64,000 bases of DNA. Origin: Fulvimarina endophytica. Its GTDB lineage: Bacteria > Pseudomonadota > Alphaproteobacteria > Rhizobiales > Rhizobiaceae. The notes under the pieces were generated by a model. The model was not told where the DNA came from. It did no database searches and was given only the letters and a program-made list of their open reading frames with translations. The translations under genes and the position numbers were made by a program. The stretch is taken from positions 124,001 to 188,000 of the forward strand of contig NZ_QURL01000003.1 in NCBI RefSeq assembly GCF_003403015.1, read 5' to 3'. Positions 16,497-24,345 of the stretch are shown one piece after another. Position 1 is the stretch's first letter. Every line of letters begins with the position of its first letter.

Positions 16497-16880
16497 TCAC
16501 TTGCCCCCGGGCAGCCGGCGGGCATCGACAAAGCCGACGCCGGTCGCCGAGAGATAGTCGCCGGTCTCGGCATCGAGGCGGATCAGGATCAGGGCGCCGG
16601 CTTCGGAGAGAAGACGGACGGACCAGACGACGTCCCCGCGCTCGAAGGCGCGGGCCGGAACGAGCTCGATCGAGACGATCTCGCCGCGCCAGCGTTCCTC
16701 CGTGAGCCGGATCGCCTCCGCCGCGGTGATCGATCGCGGGGCGGCATGATCCTGAGCCTGCGCCTCGCCCACCCGTGGCGCTGCCGGAGAGGACGCCGGC
16801 GGGGCCGCGAGGAGGAGTCCGGGGGATGCGACGGCGCAGACGAGGCCGAGAAGACAGGAGTGGGACAAGCGAGAGATCAT
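16497..16880 (-). CDS. Secreted PepSY-domain protein
   Basis: A 127-residue protein with a signal peptide (hydrophobic SCLLGLVCAVASPGLLLAAPP), an Ala/Pro-rich linker, and a single PepSY domain (ITAAEAIRLTEERWRGEIVSIEL, then a LILIRLDAETGDYLSATG strand pair). PepSY proteins are periplasmic and often sit with PhoPQ-like systems, where they may modulate signalling or proteases. The ATG at 16880 was chosen as it starts the signal sequence. It is the first gene of the operon with the regulator and kinase. Confidence 0.82.
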   Translation of the reverse strand: MISRLSHSCLLGLVCAVASPGLLLAAPPASSPAAPRVGEAQAQDHAAPRSITAAEAIRLTEERWRGEIVSIELVPARAFERGDVVWSVRLLSEAGALILIRLDAETGDYLSATGVGFVDARRLPGGK

Positions 16881-17036
16881 GCCGGCATAGATAGGACGGG
16901 CGACCCAAACCGAAACCAAACGGATCGTTCGAGGAGGGTTTGGCAGCGCCCCGCTAGAAGGGCGTCATCACGTCGTCCGGGACGAAGCGAACCTTCGGAC
17001 CGGATGGCGCAGACCGACGAGACATAAGGAAAACCG

Positions 17037-18035
17037 ATGAAACGCCTTCTGACGACCTCCACCGCGGCAGTCCTCGCCCTCGCCGCGACGTCGCCCCTCG
17101 CCGCCCAGACCGCGATCGGCTCCCTTGCCGAAAACGCCGGCACAACCATTCGCGGCGAGGTGACGGACGTCTTCGGCAACGAGTTCGTCCTCGCCGACGA
17201 CAGCGGCCGCGTCCTCGTGGAGACCGGGCCCTCCTGGTATCGCAGCTACGACTTCAAGGTCGGCGAAACGCTGACCGTGACCGGCGAGCCGGACGACGAC
17301 AACGAGTTCGACGCCTACACGATCGAGCGGCCCGGCGGCGAGACGATCACCATCCGCGAGCGCGGCCAGCGTCCGCCCTGGGCCGGCGGCCGGGATCGGG
17401 CCGAACGCCGCGACGTCGACAGGAAGACGGTCGACGAGGTCGTCCAGCGCTTCGAGGGCGACGGCTTCACCAGCGTCCGCTTCGAGGAGAGCGACGGCCC
17501 TTATCTCGAATTCAAGGCGCAGAGCGCCGATGGCAAGGCCGTCGAATTCGAGACGCGGCGCAACGGACGCCTCCACAAGATCGATATCGACGACGGCGAG
17601 ATCGCCCTTTCGGCCTTCCAGACGGTTCTTTCGGCCGACGTCCTCGAAAAGCTGCGCGCGGAAAACCTGGAGCGCATCGAGGAGCTCGAGATCGGCAGGC
17701 GCGGAATCGAGGTGGAAGGCTACCGGACCGACGGAAGCAAGGTCGATCTGCGCCTTGCGACCGATGAGCGCCGGGGCGAGCGCCACAAGGAACGCAAGGG
17801 CGAGCGTCATGACGAGCGCCATGACGGGCGCAAGGGCGATCGCGACGAAGAGCGCCAGGGCCGCGCCGAGGGTCTGGAGCGCATGATCGAGGAGGCCGGC
17901 TACCGGCTGGACGAGGGCGAGACGGCCAATCTGCGCGCCGGAGGCACGGTGCGCGCCGAAAACCCCTTTGACGAGACGGTCGTCCTGCGCATCGACGGCA
18001 ACGGCGACATCGCCTCCGAACGCGTCGTTCGCTGA
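17037..18035 (+). CDS. Secreted OB-fold / PepSY-like protein with a charged repeat tract
   Basis: A 332-residue protein with a clear signal peptide ending near LAAQTA. Residues about 35-100 resemble a bacterial OB-fold strand set (IRGEVTDVFGNEFVLADDSGRVLV, GETLTVTGE). Residues about 125-240 hold PepSY-like alpha-beta units (DEVVQRFEGDGFTSVRFEE, then VEFETRRNGRLHKIDID). A tract at about 244-282 is made of short Glu/Arg/Lys/His/Asp repeats such as GERHKERKGERHDERHDG, followed by another PepSY-like unit. It is divergent from the PepSY-PhoPQ operon and probably regulated by it. Exact function is unknown; metal or envelope-stress sensing is a guess. Confidence 0.72.
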   Translation: MKRLLTTSTAAVLALAATSPLAAQTAIGSLAENAGTTIRGEVTDVFGNEFVLADDSGRVLVETGPSWYRSYDFKVGETLTVTGEPDDDNEFDAYTIERPGGETITIRERGQRPPWAGGRDRAERRDVDRKTVDEVVQRFEGDGFTSVRFEESDGPYLEFKAQSADGKAVEFETRRNGRLHKIDIDDGEIALSAFQTVLSADVLEKLRAENLERIEELEIGRRGIEVEGYRTDGSKVDLRLATDERRGERHKERKGERHDERHDGRKGDRDEERQGRAEGLERMIEEAGYRLDEGETANLRAGGTVRAENPFDETVVLRIDGNGDIASERVVR

Positions 18036-18067
18036 GGCGTCACCGCGCGCAAGCACCGAAGCCATGA

Positions 18068-18096
18068 GGGCAGCCGCATCCGAGCGGCTGCCCTTT
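18068..18096 (+). terminator. Intrinsic terminator after the OB-fold protein gene
   Basis: GGGCAGCCGC and GCGGCTGCCC form a perfect 10-bp stem with a 6-base loop followed by TTT. It lies 32 bp past the stop codon. Confidence 0.72.
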
Positions 18097-18254
18097 CGGC
18101 ATTTGGCCGAACCGTCGGCCCGGGCGTCGGACCATCCGATGCATCGGCAGGAAACCCCGGCCACGGACCCAATTCCCAAACCGGGACCGTGGCTCAAAAG
18201 CCGTGGATACGGGCTTTCGGTCCATTCCCTAAAAGCGGGCCGGCGCAGATCCGG

Positions 18255-19847
18255 TCAGTTCGGAACGAGCGCTTGCGACAGGCCGGCGACGGAGACGAGC
18301 CGGATCGCGGCTTCCGCCTGGCGCAGCACGGCGCGGCGATGCTCGAACTCGGCATCCACCAGAAGGCGCTGGCGCTCCAAGACGTCCGCGAGATCGACGC
18401 GGCCCTCGTCGTACTGGGCCTGGAGCGAGGCGAGGACCCGCCGGTTCTCGGCCACCGCCCTTGCGGCGATCGACACCGCGCCCGTCGAGGCGACATGGGT
18501 CTGCCAGAGCGTTTCCACCTGAAGCGCCACCTGCCGCGCCTGGTCGCTCGCCCGCCAGCCCGCCGCCTCCGCCTCGCTCTTCAGGCGATCGGCCCGCGCA
18601 TGGCGCGCGACGTCGAAGATCGGCATGGAGACGGTCACGCCGATCGTATAGGCGTCGTCCGACCGGTGGATGCCGGAGGGGTTGAGGGCGCGGTCGTAGC
18701 GCCCGGTGAGGTCGACGCCGGGCAGGAGATCGCCGCGCGCCGCCGAGGCGTCCGCCGTAAGCGCCCGGGTCTCGGCCCGCGAGGCGTTGAGCTGGGAATT
18801 GGCCGTCTGGGCCCGCTGCGAAAGCCAGGCCCTGCCCCTGGCGATGAAGGGGCCGACCTTCGGATAGCCGGCCGGGTTCAGCCTGCGTCCGGCAAGGCTC
18901 GAAAGGGTGGAGGCCGCGTTGTTCGCTTCGAGGCGCGCGAAGACGACCTCCTGCTCGATCGCGGCGATATCGGCATCGAGACGGGCGATATCGGTGTCGG
19001 AGGCATAGCCCTCGCGCTGGCGCGAGACCACCGAGACGCGCATCGCCCGCATGGCGGACGCGGTCCGGTTCAAGGCCTCGGCGGTCTGGCGCGCGGACAC
19101 AGTCTCGATCCAGGCCTGCATGATGTCGAGGACGAGGCGGTCGCGCACGGCCGATGCCGCCCATCGCGACGAGCCGAGGCGCTCGCGGGCCGCGTCGAGC
19201 CGCCACCGCCGCGCCGCGTCGATGAGGCCGACCGAGACCGAGACCCCGCCGACGAATTCCCGCGGCCGGTCGAGACCGTTGCGGTCGTGGCCGAAGGCGT
19301 CGTAGCCGAGCGAGACCTCGAGCCTCGGCGTATAGGCGCCCCAGGCCTCGCGCACCGAGGCACCGGCCGCGTCGATCTCGGCCTTGGCGGCCGCGACCAC
19401 CGGGGCCCGGAACGCCGCATCCCGCAGGACTTCGCTCAAGGGAACCGAGGATGCGGTGACGGGGGCCGGCGCGACCGCCGCGCCCACGGGGGCCGGGGCG
19501 GGATCGGCGGGCGCCGGGGCGAGCCGCAGGGCATAGGCGTCGAGGGCGTCGAGATCGCTCGCGGAAACATCGCCTGCCCCCGCGAGAGGTCCTTGCGGGC
19601 CGCCCCGGATTCCGCCGGTCGCGAGCCCATCGACCGAAGGCGAACCCTCACCTGCGGTCCCGGTGCCCGAGCCGCGCAGTGGCCAGAGGTCCGGGGCCGG
19701 CGCCGACGTCTCACCGGGCGTTGCGGCTGACGGCGCATCGGAGGCCGCGCCGGGTTCCATGCGAGCGCCGTTTCCGGCCACGGACGGGCATGCCGAGAGG
19801 GCGACGATGAGGGCGCCAGCCAGAGCGGGGATCAGCCTCGGCGTCAT
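18255..19847 (-). CDS. TolC-family outer-membrane efflux protein of a type I secretion system
   Basis: A 530-residue outer-membrane channel protein. The start resembles a lipoprotein signal (ALIVALSAC), followed by a low-complexity Ala/Pro region to about residue 120, then two OEP repeats with long amphipathic helices (for example VRDRLVLDIMQAWIETVSAR and YDEGRVDLADVLERQRLLVDAE). It closes the chain from the ABC exporter and HlyD adaptor across the outer membrane. It overlaps the HlyD gene by 4 bp and is the last gene of the operon. Confidence 0.88.
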   Translation of the reverse strand: MTPRLIPALAGALIVALSACPSVAGNGARMEPGAASDAPSAATPGETSAPAPDLWPLRGSGTGTAGEGSPSVDGLATGGIRGGPQGPLAGAGDVSASDLDALDAYALRLAPAPADPAPAPVGAAVAPAPVTASSVPLSEVLRDAAFRAPVVAAAKAEIDAAGASVREAWGAYTPRLEVSLGYDAFGHDRNGLDRPREFVGGVSVSVGLIDAARRWRLDAARERLGSSRWAASAVRDRLVLDIMQAWIETVSARQTAEALNRTASAMRAMRVSVVSRQREGYASDTDIARLDADIAAIEQEVVFARLEANNAASTLSSLAGRRLNPAGYPKVGPFIARGRAWLSQRAQTANSQLNASRAETRALTADASAARGDLLPGVDLTGRYDRALNPSGIHRSDDAYTIGVTVSMPIFDVARHARADRLKSEAEAAGWRASDQARQVALQVETLWQTHVASTGAVSIAARAVAENRRVLASLQAQYDEGRVDLADVLERQRLLVDAEFEHRRAVLRQAEAAIRLVSVAGLSQALVPN

Positions 19848-21280
19848 TTCAGCTCCTGGAAGGCGTGCCGATAGCCGTCAATCAGGGGCTGGAAGAGATA
19901 GACGAAGAAGGTGCGGGACGGTCCGCTGATGAAGGCGGTGCCCGCCATGCCGGACCGGAGCGTCTCGGGCGCCGAGCCCGGCTCGATCTCGATCCTCGCC
20001 GTGTAGAAATGCTCGCCGGTCCGCTCGTCCTCGGTGGTGTCGGCCGACACATAGGCCACCGTGCCACGCAACCGGTCGACGAGGCGCGTGTTGAACGCCG
20101 TGAGCTCGATCTTCGCCGGCTGGCCCACCCGCACATGGTCGATATCCTTGGGGAGAAGGCGCGCCTCGAACATCATCCGGTCGTCGTCGCGCACGATCTC
20201 GGCCAGCGTCTCGCCGCCGCGCGCCACGCCGCCCGTCGTCGTCAGGTGCGAATTGACGAGCGTGCCGGAGACCGGCGCGGTCAGCCGGCCGAGTTCCAGC
20301 GCCCGCTCGGCGGCGGTGATCTGGTCCTCGATCTGGCCGAGTTCGCCGATGACCTCGGTCAGCTGCTCGGCATCCTCGCGGGCCGTCTCGCCGACGAGCC
20401 GGCGGCGCTCGGCAACGAGCTCGCCGAGCCGCTCCTGCGCCATGCCGCGCTCGGCGACGAGCCCCGACAGGCGCGAGCGCGCATCGATGAGCTGGTCCTC
20501 GCTCTGCCAGACCTCCCGGCGCGCGATATGGCCCGCATCGGCGAGGCGGCGCACCCGTTCGGCCTGGTCGGCATAGATCGCGATCTGGCTTTCAAGGCCC
20601 TCGATCCGCTGGTCGAGCCCTTCGCTCTGCGCCTCGGTCGCAGCCGACTGGCGATCGATCGCCTCGAGGCTCGCCTTGAGGCTCACCTCCCCTTCCCGGC
20701 GCGCCCGCGACTGTTCGAGGCGAAGCTCGTCGGCAAGCGAGGAGGATGCGAGGACGGCCTGCGTTTCCTCCCCGTCGGTGCCTCGAATCGCCAGGGGCGC
20801 GTCCGCATCGCCGCGAAGTTCGGCGCGCAGCCGCTCGTCGATGGCAATGAGGGTCGCCCTTCGGGCCTTCAGCCGCGTGAGGTCGGCGCGCACCGGTGCG
20901 GGGTCGAGACGCGCGATGACGTCGCCCGCCTCCACCCGGTCGCCGTTCCTGGCGAGGATCTCGACGACGATCCCCCCGCTCGGATGCTGGACCAGCTGGT
21001 TGTAGCCCTCGGAGATCAGCGTGCCGCCGGCGACCACCGAGGAGGAGAGCGGGAAGGTCGCGCCCCAGAGCGTGAACAGGCCGACGCAGACGAGGATCGC
21101 CTTGGCGACGCCGCCGAGGATATCCGAGGTTCCGGTCGCGACGTGATCCGCACCGGAGGCGGCCGCGGTATCGGGCGCGGCATCGCGTGCTGAGGCCTCG
21201 GTCTTTGCGCCGGGCTCCTCGCCGGGCGCATCCACGCGCGCGATGATCGATCTCAGAAGGGAGGGAACGCCGCCTGTCAT
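19844..21280 (-). CDS. HlyD-family membrane-fusion protein of a type I secretion system
   Basis: A 478-residue adaptor: an N-terminal cytoplasmic tail of about 55 residues, one membrane helix (KAILVCVGLFTLWGATF), a lipoyl half (GGIVVEILARNGDRVEAGDVIARLDP), a long coiled-coil of paired helices (about 165-350), the second lipoyl half (LTAPVSGTLVNSHLTTTGGV), and a beta-barrel end. It links the ABC exporter to the TolC protein in the periplasm. Overlaps of 4 bp with both neighbours show a tight operon. Confidence 0.92.
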   Translation of the reverse strand: MTGGVPSLLRSIIARVDAPGEEPGAKTEASARDAAPDTAAASGADHVATGTSDILGGVAKAILVCVGLFTLWGATFPLSSSVVAGGTLISEGYNQLVQHPSGGIVVEILARNGDRVEAGDVIARLDPAPVRADLTRLKARRATLIAIDERLRAELRGDADAPLAIRGTDGEETQAVLASSSLADELRLEQSRARREGEVSLKASLEAIDRQSAATEAQSEGLDQRIEGLESQIAIYADQAERVRRLADAGHIARREVWQSEDQLIDARSRLSGLVAERGMAQERLGELVAERRRLVGETAREDAEQLTEVIGELGQIEDQITAAERALELGRLTAPVSGTLVNSHLTTTGGVARGGETLAEIVRDDDRMMFEARLLPKDIDHVRVGQPAKIELTAFNTRLVDRLRGTVAYVSADTTEDERTGEHFYTARIEIEPGSAPETLRSGMAGTAFISGPSRTFFVYLFQPLIDGYRHAFQELK

Positions 21281-23115
21281 CGGTCCTGCCCCACCGCCTT
21301 GTCGAGGGGAAGCTGCCCTCTCGGCCCCATATCCGCGATCCTCTCGCGAGGCGCCGGGTTGTCGGTCGGCAGGCGGGGCCGGAACACGGGCTGGCCGACG
21401 GGCCCTGTCCTCGGCGCGGCATTGGTAGCGGCATTCGGCGCGAGCGTCCTTGCCTGCGGCGCGGCGGCGCCCGCCGGTTCCTCGACCGCGACCGGCCGCG
21501 CCCGCCCGCCGCGAACCATCAGCACCTGGTCGGCCATGCGCACGATCGCCTGCTTCTCGGAGACGACCACGAAGGAGGTGCCGCCCGCGCGCATGGTCTC
21601 GATCTCCTTGAGAAGCTGGACCTGGAGATTGGTGTCGAGATGGTTGAAGGGCTCGTCGAGGACCACGAGGCGGGGCTTTCCGATGAGGGCTCGCGCCAGC
21701 GCGATGCGTTGCAGGAGGCCGCAGGGGATCTCGCTCTCGGCGCCGCCGACGATCTCCTGATAGCCGCGCGGCAGGGACAGGATCGCCTGATGAGCATTGG
21801 CCCGGCCCGCGGCCTCATAGATCGTTGGCATGTCGATATCGCTTCTGAAACGCGCGATATTGGCTGCGATCGTCCCCTGGAAGAGGTTCGGGATCTGCGG
21901 CTGGTATCCGGAGATCGAGGCCCACTGGTGGCGCGGATAGCGCATCAGCGGGATGCCATCCATCGTCACCCGGCCCGCATCGGCTTCGGTCGCACCGGCG
22001 GCGATGCGGGCGAGAAGGCTCTTGCCGCCCCCCGACGGGCCGATGAGGACGAGCAGCTTGCCGGGCGCGAGTTCGATATCGACCGCGTCGAGAACCGGAT
22101 GATGGCCGCTCGTGCGGTGGTCGACCCGGATCTGGGTCAGATGCAGGACGCCCTTCGGATCGGCGAGATCGGGCAGTGTTCGCGGCGTCTCGCGCTTGGC
22201 GACGAGGGCCTCGACGTTTCCATAAGCCGCGCCCGCGCGCACCAGCTGGTCCCATCCGCCGATGATCGCGTCGATCGGTGCGAGCGCGCGGCCCGACACC
22301 ATGGAGGCGAGGAAGATCAGGCCGCCGCTCATCGAGCCTTGGAGAACGAGCCATCCGCCGAGCGCCATCACCAGAACCTGGATCGCGAGCCGCAGGGTCC
22401 GGCTCGCGGCGGCGAAGGGCGATGCGACCTCGTTCGCCTCCTCGGCGGCGTTAAGGCTCGCGGCGGTCTTCTTCGTCCAGGCATCCATCAGCGTGTGGAT
22501 GAGGCCCATGGCGCGCACGTCCTCGGCGCGCTGGAAGACCGACTGGGCAAATCCCGTGGCGTCGCCTTCCGCCTTCTGGGAGGCGAGACGGGTCTTGCTG
22601 GTGGCGAGCGAATTCAGCCAGGCGAGAAACACGATCGCAAGGATGCCGACGGCGCCCAGAAGCCCAATCGACCAGTGAACCATGGCAAGGAGCACGAGAT
22701 AGACCGGCACGAAGGGAAGATCGAAGCAGGCGGTGAGGATCTTCGATCCGATGAACTGCCGCACGGTCGCAAAGTCCCGGATCGCCGAGACGCGCACGGC
22801 CGAGCCGCGATTGGCCTGGGCGAGTTCGGCGAACAGCAGCTGGCTGCGGCGCATGGTGTAGTCGGCGGCGAGCCGGCTGGCGACGCGGCTTCGCACGAAT
22901 TCGCACAGACCGTAGAGCGCGAGGACGACGAGGGCGGCGAGCGTCACGCCCACGAGCGTCGCGACGCTGCCCGAGGAGAGCACCCGGTCGTAGATCTGCA
23001 GCATGTGCAGGGAGGGCGCCAGAACCGCGACATTGGCGAGGATCGTGAACAGCACGAGCGCCCGCCGATGGGGTTTGGGGATCTCGCCCAAGAGTTTCAG
23101 AATTGCCGACATCAT
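21277..23115 (-). CDS. Type I secretion ABC exporter (PrtD-like) with degenerate signature motif
   Basis: A 612-residue half-transporter: a membrane domain of about six helices (residues 15-300) of the PrtD/HlyB type without a peptidase domain, and a nucleotide-binding domain with an intact Walker A (GPSGGGKS) and Walker B (VVLDEPFNHLD). Two motifs are abnormal: the ABC signature LSGGQ is replaced by IPCGLL around Cys465, and the switch-loop histidine (usual AHRP) is Glu520 in VSEKQA. The C-terminal 75 residues are Pro/Ala-rich. ATG at 23115 or 23112 starts it. First gene of the exporter operon; the nearby giant oxidase is the likely cargo. Confidence 0.9.
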   Translation of the reverse strand: MMSAILKLLGEIPKPHRRALVLFTILANVAVLAPSLHMLQIYDRVLSSGSVATLVGVTLAALVVLALYGLCEFVRSRVASRLAADYTMRRSQLLFAELAQANRGSAVRVSAIRDFATVRQFIGSKILTACFDLPFVPVYLVLLAMVHWSIGLLGAVGILAIVFLAWLNSLATSKTRLASQKAEGDATGFAQSVFQRAEDVRAMGLIHTLMDAWTKKTAASLNAAEEANEVASPFAAASRTLRLAIQVLVMALGGWLVLQGSMSGGLIFLASMVSGRALAPIDAIIGGWDQLVRAGAAYGNVEALVAKRETPRTLPDLADPKGVLHLTQIRVDHRTSGHHPVLDAVDIELAPGKLLVLIGPSGGGKSLLARIAAGATEADAGRVTMDGIPLMRYPRHQWASISGYQPQIPNLFQGTIAANIARFRSDIDMPTIYEAAGRANAHQAILSLPRGYQEIVGGAESEIPCGLLQRIALARALIGKPRLVVLDEPFNHLDTNLQVQLLKEIETMRAGGTSFVVVSEKQAIVRMADQVLMVRGGRARPVAVEEPAGAAAPQARTLAPNAATNAAPRTGPVGQPVFRPRLPTDNPAPRERIADMGPRGQLPLDKAVGQDR

Positions 23116-23361
23116 GCACTCCGTCCTTCCCGAAGGTTAGGACGCGTTGGTTAACGCCCGGCAAAGAGAGGCGGTCCGGCGGCGATTTCCGGCCCCTCCG
23201 GTAGCGATTCACCCTCCGTTCACCTCTCTGAAAGCCCGGACGGGCCATGATCGGGAAAGCCCGCGCGCAGCGCGCCCTGCATGCGCAATCTCATCTTTCG
23301 TTGCAGATCGCGGGCCGGGCATCGGCAGGTCGCAAAAACCATCGAGGGATCGGGGATCGTC

Positions 23362-24183
23362 ATGAGCCGCCATCATCCGGGCATCGTCACGCTCGCCTGC
23401 GCCGCAGCGCTTCTCGCCTCGGCCGTGAGCGCGGGCGCCCATGCGAGCGATGCCTTCGCGCATTTCGAGCTGCGCCTCGGCCTCGAAGCCGGCGCGGGCG
23501 CGGGTGCCGCGAGCGCGCTCGCCCTCGCCCTCCCCTTCGGCCTGCCGCCGCTGGAGGCGCGGACGATCCTGCGCGCGCTACATCTCCTCGGCCTCTGCGC
23601 CGGTCTCGGCAGCGTGATCGTTCTCGACGTCCTGCTCGCGCGCGCGGTGCTGCGCGGCCGCTTCGAGATGCGCAACGCCAACATGCTCGTCATCCTCGCG
23701 CGGGTGACGGGGGCGGGCCTTCTGGCGCTGTGGGTCTCGGGTCTCGGATTCCTGGCGCTCTACTGGTTCGACCAGCCGGCCCTTCTCGACAATCCGAAGA
23801 TCCTCGCAAAGGTGGTCATCGTCGCCGTCCTGACGATCAACGGCATCCTTCTCCACGCCTATTGCCTGCCGCGCTTCGAGGAACGGTTGTCGGAAGAGCC
23901 GCTCCTGTCCATGCCGGCCGGGCTGCGAACCTCCATGATCGCGGTCGCGACCATCTCGGCCGTCTCGTGGTACGCGGCCTTCGGCCTCGGGCTCGCGCGG
24001 GAGTTCAACGGCCGGGTGCCGGCGCAGACGCTGCTGTCCCTCTGGGCCCTTTCGACGATGGCCGCCTTCCTCCTCGCCTGGCTCGCCATGGCGGTCCTGG
24101 AGCGCCACCGGCGGCGCGGGCGCAAGGGACCGGGACGAGGGCCGGGGCCGGGGCCGGGACCGCGCATCGCCCCGTCCGCCTGA
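23362..24183 (+). CDS. Integral membrane protein of unknown function
   Basis: A 273-residue protein with an N-terminal signal-like helix (LACAAALLASAVSAGAHA) and about six further hydrophobic helices. A middle segment (RTILRALHLLGLCAGLGSVIVLDVLLARAVL) with a His in a helix is reminiscent of CopD/DUF2214-like proteins, but I cannot assign a family. The C-terminal tail is a Gly/Pro/Arg low-complexity repeat (GPGRGPGPGPGPR). It sits between the secretion operon and its presumed cargo on the opposite strand, so it is not part of either transcript. The ATG at 23362 was chosen as it starts the signal-like helix. Confidence 0.65.
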   Translation: MSRHHPGIVTLACAAALLASAVSAGAHASDAFAHFELRLGLEAGAGAGAASALALALPFGLPPLEARTILRALHLLGLCAGLGSVIVLDVLLARAVLRGRFEMRNANMLVILARVTGAGLLALWVSGLGFLALYWFDQPALLDNPKILAKVVIVAVLTINGILLHAYCLPRFEERLSEEPLLSMPAGLRTSMIAVATISAVSWYAAFGLGLAREFNGRVPAQTLLSLWALSTMAAFLLAWLAMAVLERHRRRGRKGPGRGPGPGPGPRIAPSA

Positions 24184-24295
24184 ACGGGCGACACAAGGGC
24201 AGAGGCCCGAGGCTTCCTTCCGCCAGACGCCGCCGGCCCCCGGCGCGGTTTGGCGCGGCGCGCCACCCGTTCGCCGAACCAATTCCATGAATCGA

Positions 24296-24325
24296 AATGC
24301 GGGCGAAACCGGTTCCGCCCGCATT
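24296..24325. terminator. Hairpin between convergent genes
   Basis: AATGCGGGCG and CGCCCGCATT form a perfect 10-bp stem with a 10-base loop, between the converging membrane-protein gene and the giant oxidase gene. A/T pairs at the stem base make it suitable as a bidirectional terminator. Confidence 0.65.
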
Positions 24326-24345
24326 CCTTGGGAGAGATCCAGCCG

